NCBI GenBank assembly: GCA_903865035.1
Contig: CAIPII010000002.1
Coordinates: 1-37,003 of the forward strand
Source of the DNA: an uncultured Burkholderiales bacterium
GTDB lineage: Bacteria > Pseudomonadota > Gammaproteobacteria > Burkholderiales > Burkholderiaceae_C
Length of the DNA: 37,003 bases
Direction of reading: 5' to 3'
The notes under the pieces are model-generated. The model saw nothing but the letters and a program-made list of their open reading frames with translations, was not told the DNA's origin and made no database searches. Each line of letters starts with the position of its first letter. Within the stretch, counting starts at the first letter, position 1. Below, piece after piece: positions 8,769 through 17,162 of this stretch. A program made the position numbers and the translations under genes.

Positions 8769-10103
8769 ATGGACTTCACATCACTCTTGATCCCGTTTTG
8801 TTTGATTTTGTTGTTGGTCTTGATGCTCTCCAAGCGCTCTCAGTCCAAACAGCCCGATGAGCTTTTGATCGAGATCAAAAACTTACAAGAGAAAATCGAA
8901 CGCTTGGAGCGGGATGTTCGCTACGAAATTCACGAAAATCTTAAAACCTCACGGCAAGAGTTGACGCTGAACTTGGGACAATTTCAGACCCAGCAAATGG
9001 AGCAAATGAGTGCCCTTCAAAAGGGATTGAGCGACTCATTGAGCACGCAAATTTTGGCCATGAGCGAGAGCAACTCACTTCGTTTGTCTGAGGTGAGGGG
9101 AACGCTGGATCAGCAACTGCAACACTTGCAGAGTTCAAATGCGGCGAAACTCGAAGAGATGCGTCAAGTGGTGGATGAAAAGCTCCAAACGACGCTGGAG
9201 ACCCGCTTGTCGCAGAGTTTCAAACAAGTGGCCGACCGATTGGAGCAAGTGCACCAAGGTCTTGGGCTCATGCAAAATTTGGCACAAGGTGTAGGTGACT
9301 TGCAGCGAGTGCTCACCAACGTCAAGAGCAGAGGTATTTTTGGTGAAACTCAACTCGAAGCCTTGCTCGAGCAAGTGCTCACCGTGGAGCAATACTCAAA
9401 GCAAGTTGAGACCCGCCCCAGGAGCAATCAAAGGGTTGACTTTGCCATTAAATTTCCAGGCCGTGGTGAAGCTCATGAAACGGTGTGGCTACCCATTGAT
9501 GCAAAGTTTCCAAGGGATGATTACGAGCGGCTCCTTGACGCCAGAGACCAAGCCAATGCGCCTGCTGCAGAGGCTGCGGCCAAGGCGCTTGAGGTGCGGA
9601 TCAAAGCCGAGGCCAAGAGCATTGCGGAGAATTACTTGGCGCCTCCTCACACCACCGACTTTGCCATCTTGTTCTTGCCCGTTGAAGGTCTTTATGCTGA
9701 GGTTCTGAGGCGCCCCGGCCTCATGGACACCTTGCAACGTGATCACCGGGTGACTTTGGCTGGGCCCACGACTTTATTGGCCATGCTCAACAGCTTGCAA
9801 ATGGGCTTTAGAACCTTGGCGCTTCAAGAGCAAGCCTCTGAGGTGTGGCGCGTTTTGGGTGCAGTCAAAACCGAGTTTGAGCGTTATGGTGAATGGGTGG
9901 GCAAGGTGCGAGAGCAGGTGCAAAAAGCAGCTGACACTTTGGATCGGGCCGACACCAGGGGCCGACAAATGAGGCGTGCTCTCAAAGGGGTTGAGAGTTT
10001 GCCAGAGGGCGAAGCATTGGCCATTTTGCCCATTTTGGAGTCTCGTTCAGAGTTGGATGAGGGTGCTGAGGACGAGGACACTGGCGCTTCAAAGGCAACA
10101 TGA
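8769..10103 (+). CDS. rmuC: DNA recombination protein RmuC
   Basis: RmuC proteins limit inversion and rearrangement at repeats in E. coli and carry a nuclease-like fold. This 444-residue product has an N-terminal membrane anchor (about residues 4-20), a long coiled coil rich in Gln, Leu and Glu (about 30-165), and then the RmuC domain. Domain signatures are GIFGETQLEALLEQVL, IDAKFPRDDYERL, FAILFLPVEGLYAEV and the region with GPTTLLAMLNSLQMGFRTL. A short acidic tail ends the protein. The stop codon overlaps the start of the next gene in ATGA, so the two are translationally coupled. Confidence 0.95.
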   Translation: MDFTSLLIPFCLILLLVLMLSKRSQSKQPDELLIEIKNLQEKIERLERDVRYEIHENLKTSRQELTLNLGQFQTQQMEQMSALQKGLSDSLSTQILAMSESNSLRLSEVRGTLDQQLQHLQSSNAAKLEEMRQVVDEKLQTTLETRLSQSFKQVADRLEQVHQGLGLMQNLAQGVGDLQRVLTNVKSRGIFGETQLEALLEQVLTVEQYSKQVETRPRSNQRVDFAIKFPGRGEAHETVWLPIDAKFPRDDYERLLDARDQANAPAAEAAAKALEVRIKAEAKSIAENYLAPPHTTDFAILFLPVEGLYAEVLRRPGLMDTLQRDHRVTLAGPTTLLAMLNSLQMGFRTLALQEQASEVWRVLGAVKTEFERYGEWVGKVREQVQKAADTLDRADTRGRQMRRALKGVESLPEGEALAILPILESRSELDEGAEDEDTGASKAT

Positions 10104-11251
10104 AGGCTCAATTGGTTCGCCTGATTGGCGCGCAAATTTGTTTGCACGCTTGCATGACGGGCATGCGGCTTGCAGCTCCCTTGATGGCTTTGAAGCTTGG
10201 GCACTCCAGTGCTGAGGTGGGCGTGTTGATGTCACTCTTTTCCTTGACACAGGTTTTTTTGGCCCTTCCAGCAGGCCGGTTTGCCGATCGTCACGGGCTC
10301 AAGTTGCCCCTCATGATCGGGGTCTTGACCTCTAGTTTGGGGGGATTGTTGTGTGTGCTCAATCCTATATTCCCAATCCTTTGCGTAGGGGCTTTGCTCA
10401 CGGGTGGCTCTGCGGGCTCCACCATCATCGCCTTGCAACGCCATGTGGGGAGAATTGGTAAAACGCACGAAGATTTGAAACTTGCCTTTAGTTGGCTCTC
10501 GATGGGGCCAGCGATCTCGAACTTGATTGGCCCTTTTTTCGTGGGCTTGTTGATCGATCAATATGGATTTCAAGCGGCATTTGTGTTTTTGAGTGTCATT
10601 CCCTTTTTGGCATGGTTTGGAGTCAAAAATGAAGTCTCGCCCAAGGCCAATGAATTGGAAGAGCCCTTAGAGAAGAGGCGCATTTGGGATCTCTTGGAAA
10701 ATCCAATGCTCAGAAAACTGCTCTTGGTCAATTGGTTCATGTCTTCATGCTGGGATTTGCACACCTTCATGGTGCCTTTGCTAGGTCATGAAAGGGGCGT
10801 CAGTGCCACGGCCATAGGGACGGTGATGGGCATCTTTGCGGTGTGCGCTGCGCTCATTCGATTTGTATTGCCTGTGATTGCCCAAAGACTTTTAGAGTGG
10901 CAGATCATGACCGTTGCCATGATCATGACAGCGATTTTGATGGGCCTTTACCCACTCACCGACTCGGTGTTTTGGATGGCCATTTGCTCTGGGGGCTTGG
11001 GATTGTTCTTGGGCAGTGTGCAGCCCATGCTCATGAGCACCATGCATCAAATCACACCAGAGCATCGGCAGGGGGAAGCTTTGGGGCTGCGTGCGATGAT
11101 GGTCAACACCTCAAGTGTTTTCATGCCCATGCTTTTTGGAGCGGCGGGCACTTGGATTGGTGTGAGTGGCCTCTTTTGGGTGGTTTCAGCAACCGTTGGA
11201 TCTGGCGCCCGACTGGCTTGGGGGCTTAGAGTGGATAAAAGTCACGAATGA
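10100..11251 (+). CDS. MFS transporter
   Basis: Predicted inner-membrane secondary transporter of the major facilitator superfamily, 383 residues with about 12 hydrophobic helices. The loop motif between helices 2 and 3 is clear: AGRFADRHGLKLPL. A longer hydrophilic centre (about residues 178-205, with charged stretch LEEPLEKRR) separates the two six-helix halves. The substrate is unknown; the general form resembles drug/metabolite efflux members. The start ATG overlaps the rmuC stop by 4 bases. Its last 26 bases overlap the 3' end of the convergent LOG-family gene on the other strand. Confidence 0.88.
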   Translation: MKAQLVRLIGAQICLHACMTGMRLAAPLMALKLGHSSAEVGVLMSLFSLTQVFLALPAGRFADRHGLKLPLMIGVLTSSLGGLLCVLNPIFPILCVGALLTGGSAGSTIIALQRHVGRIGKTHEDLKLAFSWLSMGPAISNLIGPFFVGLLIDQYGFQAAFVFLSVIPFLAWFGVKNEVSPKANELEEPLEKRRIWDLLENPMLRKLLLVNWFMSSCWDLHTFMVPLLGHERGVSATAIGTVMGIFAVCAALIRFVLPVIAQRLLEWQIMTVAMIMTAILMGLYPLTDSVFWMAICSGGLGLFLGSVQPMLMSTMHQITPEHRQGEALGLRAMMVNTSSVFMPMLFGAAGTWIGVSGLFWVVSATVGSGARLAWGLRVDKSHE

Positions 11252-12086
11252 TTTTGTGAGCCTGCTCTAAGTCGTCAACGTAGTGAAAGAGGTTCAAGTC
11301 CTCCTCATTGATCGCGCCTTCTTCCACGAGCACTTCCGGGTGGAAGACGCGTTTCCAATAATCGGAACCAAAAAGAATGATGGGCACGGGCTTGGATTTT
11401 TTACATTGCACGAGTGTGAGTGTTTCAAAGAGCTCGTCCATGGTTCCAAATCCACCGGGAAACGCCACCAAGACTTTGGCTCGCATCATGAAGTGCATCT
11501 TGCGAAGGGCAAAGTAGTGAAAGCGAAAACACAACTCAGGCGTGATGTAGGGATTGGGCTCTTGCTCAAAGGGTAGCGCAATGTTGAGTCCAACGCTCAA
11601 GCCACCTGCTTCAAAGGCACCTCGGTTGGCAGCTTCCATGATGCCTGGGCCACCACCTGTGCAAACATAGAGTTTTTCGTGATCGGGCCGGCTCTTGGAG
11701 CCCTCAGTGATTTCTTTGGCAAAAATTCGAGCTTGCTCGTAGTAGTGCGAGTTTCTGAGGATCGCTTGTGCCTTGGCCAGCGCCTTGGGTTCTCCCACCA
11801 ATGTGGCTTCGAGGAGCTTTTCTTGCGCTTTTTCTGGGCTCACAAACCTGGCGCTTCCAAAGATCACGATGGTGTTTTCAATGCCCAATTCTTGTTGCGC
11901 CAAATCGGGTTTGAGCAGTTCGAGTTGGATTCGAATGCCGCGCGTGTCTCTTCGCGTCAAAAATTCTGGATCCGCAAAGGCCAAACGATTTGAATTGGGC
12001 TTGAGTTCTGTGAGGTCATGTGCTTTGGCAACAGCTTGCCAGTCTCTCAGTAACTCTTGGCTGTGGGGGTCAAGGGCAGCATCCAT
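11226..12086 (-). CDS. LOG family protein (predicted nucleoside 5'-monophosphate phosphoribohydrolase)
   Basis: LOG-family proteins cleave the N-glycosidic bond of nucleoside 5'-monophosphates (cytokinin ribotides in plants, AMP and others in bacteria); older annotation calls them lysine decarboxylases. The signature motifs are intact: GGGPGIMEAANRGAF and PGGFGTMDE, which bind phosphate and carry the catalytic Glu. At 286 residues it is longer than the short LOGs (about 190), with an extra N-terminal region of around 90 residues seen in the TIGR00730 long subgroup. It lies 135 bases downstream of efp on the same strand, with a strong hairpin between. Its 3' end overlaps the MFS gene by 26 bases. 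Confidence 0.88.
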   Translation of the reverse strand: MDAALDPHSQELLRDWQAVAKAHDLTELKPNSNRLAFADPEFLTRRDTRGIRIQLELLKPDLAQQELGIENTIVIFGSARFVSPEKAQEKLLEATLVGEPKALAKAQAILRNSHYYEQARIFAKEITEGSKSRPDHEKLYVCTGGGPGIMEAANRGAFEAGGLSVGLNIALPFEQEPNPYITPELCFRFHYFALRKMHFMMRAKVLVAFPGGFGTMDELFETLTLVQCKKSKPVPIILFGSDYWKRVFHPEVLVEEGAINEEDLNLFHYVDDLEQAHKIIRDFYPL

Positions 12087-12164
12087 TTGAGAAAAGGTCC
12101 TACCAAATCAAGGGGGTCAATTGATGTTGCTGGCCATTAGCCAGACGGGATTTGCCTTTTGCGT

Positions 12165-12203
12165 CACACCCAATGCTCCTTGACCTCAGGGAGATTGGGT
12201 GTG
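12165..12203 (-). repeat. Long hairpin 3' of efp
   Basis: CACACCCAAT (12165-12174) pairs with ATTGGGTGTG (12194-12203), and CTCC (12176-12179) with GGAG (12190-12193), giving a 14-bp stem with one bulged base and a 10-base loop. It begins 19 bases past the efp stop. There is no U tract on either strand, so it may be a 3'-end stabiliser or a Rho-linked end rather than an intrinsic terminator. A smaller stem (CTGGC/GCCAG, 12130-12144) lies beside it. Confidence 0.55.
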
Positions 12204-12221
12204 TCGAGCGTTGAGCTCGAA

Positions 12222-12776
12222 TCAAACGCGCTTGCGGTACTCTGCAGTGCGTGTGTCGATTTCGATGCGGTCACCTTGTGCCACAAAAATAGGCACTGGA
12301 ATTTCAAAGCCGGTGGAGATTTTGGCGGGTTTCAAAACTTTGCCTGACGTATCGCCTTTGACCGCAGGTTCAGTCCAAGTGACTTCGCGCTCAACGGAGG
12401 TTGGCAATTCAACCGAAATGGCTTTGCCTTCATAGAACACAACCTCAGCGGTCATGCCGTCTTCGAGGTAATTGAGTGCGTCACCCATGTTCTCAGCTTC
12501 AACCTCGTACTGGTTGTAGTCGGGGTCCATCCAGACATACATGGGGTCGGCGAAGTAAGAGTAAGTGCAATCTTTTTTATCGAGCACGATTTGATCGATT
12601 TTGTCATCTGCTTTGTAGACCACTTCGGTGTTGAAGTTGGAGAGCAAACTCTTGAGCTTCATGCGAACAGTGGCTGAATTTCTACCGCCTCTGGCGTATT
12701 CGGTGCGAAGTACGATCATGGGATCTTTGCCTTGCATGATCACGTTGCCGGCACGAATTTCTTGAGCAATTTTCAT
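12222..12776 (-). CDS. efp: Elongation factor P
   Basis: Binds stalled ribosomes between the P and E sites and restores peptide bond formation at polyproline stretches. The 184-residue product starts [19 protein letters not shown]. The functional loop carries arginine at position 32 ([11 protein letters not shown]), the residue that EarP rhamnosylates, instead of the lysine used by EpmA-type systems. Its partner earP lies directly upstream on the same strand. The open frame extends 51 codons farther upstream, but the conserved N-terminus fixes the ATG at 12774-12776, even though no strong ribosome binding site precedes it. The end of the protein has the normal EF-P domain III. Confidence 0.97.
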   Translation of the reverse strand: MKIAQEIRAGNVIMQGKDPMIVLRTEYARGGRNSATVRMKLKSLLSNFNTEVVYKADDKIDQIVLDKKDCTYSYFADPMYVWMDPDYNQYEVEAENMGDALNYLEDGMTAEVVFYEGKAISVELPTSVEREVTWTEPAVKGDTSGKVLKPAKISTGFEIPVPIFVAQGDRIEIDTRTAEYRKRV

Positions 12777-12827
12777 AGGAATGTGAGGACCTGAGTCGCA
12801 AAATAAAAAATAGGATTGATAAAGAAG

Positions 12828-12841
12828 GGTCTTGAAAGACC
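12828..12841 (-). terminator. Possible weak terminator between earP and efp
   Basis: On the reverse strand GGTCTT and AAGACC form a 6-bp stem with a two-base loop, followed by the T-rich CTTCTTTATC. The tight loop and interrupted T tract make it weak. It lies within the efp leader if efp starts at the candidate promoter near 12888, so it could also be an attenuator. Confidence 0.3.
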
Positions 12842-12882
12842 GTTTCTCAGCAAAATAGCGTTGCTTTGAACTGCAAATGGGC

Positions 12883-12891
12883 ATTTTACCA
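12883..12891 (-). promoter_or_regulatory. Candidate extended -10 promoter for efp
   Basis: On the reverse strand TGGTAAAAT fits an extended -10 element (TGn plus TAAAAT). No good -35 box is seen 17 bases away. It would give efp a leader of about 100 bases independent of earP. Confidence 0.3.
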
Positions 12892-12942
12892 TGCATCCGT
12901 GGACCCAATAGGGAGCAAATCGCTTTCAATGCTGTTTTGTGC

Positions 12943-14040
12943 TCAAGCAGTCAATTGCCCCAGTTTTTGGAGGACAAAATGCTCTAGGGAAGTGGCAAGC
13001 TCGCTATTTTTGTTCAAAATTTGACCCAAGCCCTCACTCCATTGTCTCCATTCGGTCAATGCATCGAGTGAGATTTCTGCCAAAGGTACGGTGGAGAGAC
13101 TGTTCCAAGACAAGTGAGCGTCAATCAAGGTTCGGGGAGCTTCAAAACGGCTCAAAAAGGCCATCAGTTTCGTTTCATGGGCAAGGTCGCTTTGGGGGTA
13201 AATTTGCCAAATGAAGGGTTTTTGTGCCCAAATGGCTCTCACCCATGAGTCCTCACCACGAACAAAGTTCAACTCACTTCTTTCCAATAAATCATCAAAA
13301 GCCAATTGCGAGAGGTAGGGCAAGAATTCAATTTGGCTTGGCCCAAGCCTCACCAAGCTCGTGTCTTTTTCAATTTCAACGCCTTCCTTTTTCAACGCTG
13401 CGCGAATGGCTACTTGAGCGCGTCCGGCTGTGACTTTCAGATGGATACCTGTTTCTCGCATGCTCAACTGACGAATCAGCTCTGACAGCGCCGTGGGTTC
13501 GTAGCAAAAAAGAACCCAGTAGGGTGAACTTGAAGGCTGATCGTCAAGGATTGCAGACTTGTTGAGACCTTTGAGCAACCCTCCTGTTTTTGGCGTAAAT
13601 CCTGGATAAAAAAACCACTTGGTTTGACCCTGCATGGGGCCACTCGAAACGGGTGAAGGCATTAGGTGCATGCGCTCAACATAGTCCTCTGCGCTCAAAT
13701 ACTCCAGATTGATCCAAACGCAGGACTTTTTACTCTCTTCAAGCTGATGAGCCAATTCACAGAGGTAGATCTGAGGAACTTCGCATCCAAAAGCCTCAAT
13801 GAGCACGTCTGGCGCTGTGTGGGTCAAAGGGTCAATGGATTCTTTTGGCCAAGCTTTGCATTGCACATTGGGATGACCTTGAGGTGCCATCCAGCTCAAA
13901 GCAGAAGCGTCGTCAATGAACAAGCGCACGCTGTGACCCATCTCGCCCAGTCTGCGCGCTAGTCTCCAGCAAACACCCAAGTCACCGTGGTTGTCTATGA
14001 CTTGACAAAAGACGTCCCACTCAAGGGCAATAGGTTTCAT
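12943..14040 (-). CDS. earP: EF-P arginine rhamnosyltransferase EarP
   Basis: Inverting GT-B glycosyltransferase that moves rhamnose from dTDP-L-rhamnose to Arg32 of EF-P, which activates EF-P. The 365-residue product starts [20 protein letters not shown]. The two N-terminal aspartates needed for activity are present as Asp16 and Asp20 in [13 protein letters not shown], and the nucleotide-sugar loop with the conserved glutamate is [11 protein letters not shown] (Glu263). The frame is open for 53 more codons upstream, but the conserved start fixes the ATG at 14038-14040. efp lies 166 bases downstream with the matching Arg32, so the modification system is complete except for the dTDP-rhamnose genes, which are not in this window. 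Confidence 0.95.
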   Translation of the reverse strand: MKPIALEWDVFCQVIDNHGDLGVCWRLARRLGEMGHSVRLFIDDASALSWMAPQGHPNVQCKAWPKESIDPLTHTAPDVLIEAFGCEVPQIYLCELAHQLEESKKSCVWINLEYLSAEDYVERMHLMPSPVSSGPMQGQTKWFFYPGFTPKTGGLLKGLNKSAILDDQPSSSPYWVLFCYEPTALSELIRQLSMRETGIHLKVTAGRAQVAIRAALKKEGVEIEKDTSLVRLGPSQIEFLPYLSQLAFDDLLERSELNFVRGEDSWVRAIWAQKPFIWQIYPQSDLAHETKLMAFLSRFEAPRTLIDAHLSWNSLSTVPLAEISLDALTEWRQWSEGLGQILNKNSELATSLEHFVLQKLGQLTA

Positions 14041-14247
14041 GTTTAAAGGTGAGTGAAATTTCAAAGCGAGCGTTGCCCCAGAAAGTCTCGTTCTTGGGTA
14101 AACGCTGATTTTAAGTCGGTCTGGGTTGAAGCAGCTCTGAAGCGCCTGGCTCATGGTGCGTGGCTCAATTGTTTTGGGTGAGGTTAAAGGTTTGGCCATT
14201 TAACTTTCAAAGTAACTGATGGCATACTCTTTGGTATTGATCATTCA

Positions 14248-16353
14248 GTGCAACCGATGACTTCCACTCCACCCAAACCAGAACCTCAAGAAGCAAATCC
14301 TGTGGCAAGCACCTCAGAGGTACAAAATGCCTTGGGTTCAGCGTCGCTTCAGACCGCTACAGAACATGCCCAGGAGAGCAACAAAGGGGGCAGTGGTAGC
14401 AAAAGCCGACAAGCCAAAAAAGGTCAAAAAGTCTCAAAGCCATCCGCAACCAGTGAGACCTCTAAACTGGAGCCAGAGGTGGTCTTTGATCAAGCGCTAC
14501 TTGATGAAGTAAATGCTCTACCGTCTTTGCCTGGTGTGTACCGCTACTTTGACGAGCAGGATCAAATCCTCTACGTTGGCAAAGCCAATAGCCTGAAAAA
14601 AAGAGTCTCCAGTTACTTCCAGCGAGCCCATGGGGGTACTCGAATTGGCCACATGGTTCGAAAGATCAAAAGGATGGAGACCACTGTCGTGCGCTCCGAG
14701 GCTGAGGCCTTGATCCTTGAGAACAACCTCATCAAAACCCTCAAGCCCAAGTACAACATTCTCTTCAGAGACGACAAAAGTTATCCCTATCTCAAAATCA
14801 CGCGCCCCAGTGAATCGACAACCACCAGCCAAGAGGGCTTTCCTGGTGCGCGTCAGATATCAAGGGTGGTTTATTACCGAGGAGCGGTCGATAAACAGGA
14901 TCATTACTTTGGACCCTACCCAAGCGTTTGGGCGGTACGAGAAGCCATCTTGTTGATGCAAAAGGTTTTTCGACTGAGGACCTGTGAGGACTCGGTCTTC
15001 AATCACCGCACCAGACCTTGTTTGCTCTATCAAATCAAGCGCTGCTCGGGCCCATGTGTGGGCTTGATCTCGCCACAAGTCTACAACCAAGATGTGGCAA
15101 ATGCCATGAGCCTATTGAAGGGCCAAGCCATGGAGGTGATGCGCCAACTCGAGAGGCGAATGGGTGAGCATGCGGAGAAACTCGAGTTCGAAATGGCGGC
15201 TGAAATTCGCAATCAACTGAGCGCGCTTTCTCGCATCATGCACCAACAGTCGGTTGAGACGGTGGGCGATCAAGATGCGGACATCTTGGCCGTGCAAATC
15301 CAGGGGGGGCGTGCCTGTGTGAATTTGGCCATGGTGAGGGGCGGGCGTCACTTGGGAGATCGGCCTCACTTTCCAGTGCACGTCGAAGATGCAACGCCCA
15401 GTGAGGTGCTTGAAGCCTTTTTGTCGCAGCACTACATTGAAATCGCAACACCACCGACTTTGATCGTTTCTCACAAAGTCGCCCCCGAGTTGATCCAAGC
15501 GCTCACCGAGCAGTCGGGTGTGAAAATTCAAATGGTCTACCAACCCAAAGAGCAACGCAAAGCTTGGCTAGAGATGTGTGAGCAAAACGCGCAAATTCAA
15601 TTGGCCAGACTGCTCGCTGAGGAGGGCTCTCAGCAAGCGCGCACCAGAGCTTTGGTAGAAGCCCTTGATTTGATGGTCGATGACATGGAGACATTCAGGG
15701 TCGAGTGCTTTGACATCTCTCACACCTCAGGCGAGGCCACCCAGGCCTCTTGCGTGGTCTTTCACCACCATAAAATGCAAGGCGCCGAGTACCGACGCTA
15801 CAACATTGAAGGGATCACGGGGGGGGATGACTACGCGGCCATGCGACAAGTGCTCACCCGTCGCTACAGCAAGCTCGCCGAGAGTGTGAGGTTGGGCGAG
15901 GGCAGAATGCCAGAGTTGGTTTTGATTGACGGCGGCAAGGGGCAAATTGGCATCGCCCGGGATGTGTTTGAGAGCTTGGGGCTTGACGTCTCTCGTTTGG
16001 TGGGTGTTGAAAAGGGTGAGGGTCGCAAAGTGGGACTGGAGGAGTTGGTCTTTGCCGATGGGCGCGCCAAGGTTTCATTGCCCGCTGACTCAGCAGCCCT
16101 CATGCTGGTGGCTCAAATCAGAGACGAGGCCCACCGCTTTGCCATCACAGGAATGCGAGCACAACGCGCCAGGGTTCGCGTGGGGGCCTCTAAATTGGAG
16201 GACATTGCGGGTGTGGGACCTAAGAAACGCGCCAAGTTGTTGCAGCGCTTTGGCGGTGTCAAAGGCGTCGCTCAAGCCAGTGTCCAAGATTTGATGAGCG
16301 TGGAGGGTATTTCCTCTGAGTTGGCCAACGCCATTTACAAGGCGCTCAGGTAG
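14248..16353 (+). CDS. uvrC: UvrABC excinuclease subunit C
   Basis: Makes both incisions around bulky lesions in nucleotide excision repair, with UvrA and UvrB. Domains in order: GIY-YIG nuclease from about residue 91 ([20 protein letters not shown]), Cys-rich segment ([15 protein letters not shown]), UVR coiled domain (about 298-330), RNase H-like second nuclease (about 475-620), and tandem helix-hairpin-helix ([16 protein letters not shown]) at the C-terminus. The 701-residue frame begins at GTG 14248 (ATG at 14257 also possible), giving an N-terminal tract of about 85 residues rich in Ser, Thr, Gln, Pro and Lys that E. coli UvrC (610 residues) lacks. An internal GTG at 14479 has GGAG at a good distance and would give 624 residues. 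The start is therefore uncertain; identity is not. Confidence 0.96.
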   Translation: MQPMTSTPPKPEPQEANPVASTSEVQNALGSASLQTATEHAQESNKGGSGSKSRQAKKGQKVSKPSATSETSKLEPEVVFDQALLDEVNALPSLPGVYRYFDEQDQILYVGKANSLKKRVSSYFQRAHGGTRIGHMVRKIKRMETTVVRSEAEALILENNLIKTLKPKYNILFRDDKSYPYLKITRPSESTTTSQEGFPGARQISRVVYYRGAVDKQDHYFGPYPSVWAVREAILLMQKVFRLRTCEDSVFNHRTRPCLLYQIKRCSGPCVGLISPQVYNQDVANAMSLLKGQAMEVMRQLERRMGEHAEKLEFEMAAEIRNQLSALSRIMHQQSVETVGDQDADILAVQIQGGRACVNLAMVRGGRHLGDRPHFPVHVEDATPSEVLEAFLSQHYIEIATPPTLIVSHKVAPELIQALTEQSGVKIQMVYQPKEQRKAWLEMCEQNAQIQLARLLAEEGSQQARTRALVEALDLMVDDMETFRVECFDISHTSGEATQASCVVFHHHKMQGAEYRRYNIEGITGGDDYAAMRQVLTRRYSKLAESVRLGEGRMPELVLIDGGKGQIGIARDVFESLGLDVSRLVGVEKGEGRKVGLEELVFADGRAKVSLPADSAALMLVAQIRDEAHRFAITGMRAQRARVRVGASKLEDIAGVGPKKRAKLLQRFGGVKGVAQASVQDLMSVEGISSELANAIYKALR

Positions 16354-16388
16354 TCACGCGAGGTTGAGGCTTTGCAAAAAGGTGTACT

Positions 16389-17162
16389 TCAAGCAAAGAC
16401 CTTCAAGAGTTGATCCAAGCCACCTGACTCGATGCTCACCATGGCTTGCTCTCTGACGATGGGCTTGGCGTGAAAAGCAACGCTTAATCCACCCGAGTCG
16501 GCACACAATTTCATCATGGGTAAATCGTTTGCTCCGTCACCAACCGCTATGGCTTGTCCTGGGTGAAATCCCAGTGAGGCGCAGGTGCTCAAAATCATTT
16601 TTCGTTTTTCATCTGCGTCGCAAATGAGTCCCCAAGCTTGCGCAATCAGTTCACCAGTCAGGCAGCCATTTTGTATTTCGAGTTCGTTGCTGCGCATGAA
16701 ATCGAGTTTCAAGCGGTTTTGAACTTCCTTGGCAAAGTAAGTGAAGCCTCCGCTCACCAGGAGTGTTTTGAGACCATGGGCTTGGCAAGTTTCAACCAGA
16801 GTTTTTGCACCTGCATTGAGCTCAAGGCGATTCAAAAGCACGCTTTGGAGGATCTCCTGGGGTGCATTCTTCAATAGGCTCAATCGACGCTTGAGGCTTT
16901 CGCTGAAACTTTTGATCTCACCCCTCATTGCCGCTTCTGTGATTTTCGCCACCTCATCTCCTACGCCAGCTTCGCGAGCGAGTTCATCGATGCATTCGAT
17001 GTTGATCAAGGTGGAGTCCATGTCAAAGGCAATGAGCTTGAATTGATCCCATTGCAAAGGGGCTTGAAGGCCTTGGATGTATAGACCAGGTGCGAGCAAA
17101 ATCCGCTTAGAAGCGACGCTCGTGAGTTCTTCGGGCTCGAGGGGGGCAGGGGTATGGCTCAT
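16389..17162 (-). CDS. serB: Phosphoserine phosphatase
   Basis: Final step of serine synthesis, hydrolysing O-phosphoserine to serine. HAD-superfamily motifs are complete: FDMDSTLI with nucleophile Asp47 and acid/base Asp49, the threonine/serine motif LLVSGGFT, and GDGANDLPM for magnesium. Substrate-specific features of SerB are also present (ECIDELAREAGVGDEVAKIT, with the conserved Glu). At 257 residues it lacks the long N-terminal domain of the 322-residue E. coli enzyme, as in related betaproteobacteria. Its start ATG overlaps the mfd stop in ATGA, so it is translationally coupled to mfd. It converges with uvrC, with 35 bases between stops and no clear terminator. Confidence 0.96.
   Translation of the reverse strand: MSHTPAPLEPEELTSVASKRILLAPGLYIQGLQAPLQWDQFKLIAFDMDSTLINIECIDELAREAGVGDEVAKITEAAMRGEIKSFSESLKRRLSLLKNAPQEILQSVLLNRLELNAGAKTLVETCQAHGLKTLLVSGGFTYFAKEVQNRLKLDFMRSNELEIQNGCLTGELIAQAWGLICDADEKRKMILSTCASLGFHPGQAIAVGDGANDLPMMKLCADSGGLSVAFHAKPIVREQAMVSIESGGLDQLLKVFA

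Noticed and set aside
12777-12929. 51-codon extension of EF-P
   Set aside because: EF-P N-termini are strictly conserved and Arg must fall at position 32, which fixes the later start.
14041-14199. 53-codon extension of EarP
   Set aside because: The conserved EarP N-terminus begins at the ATG at 14040, and the added residues have no family similarity.
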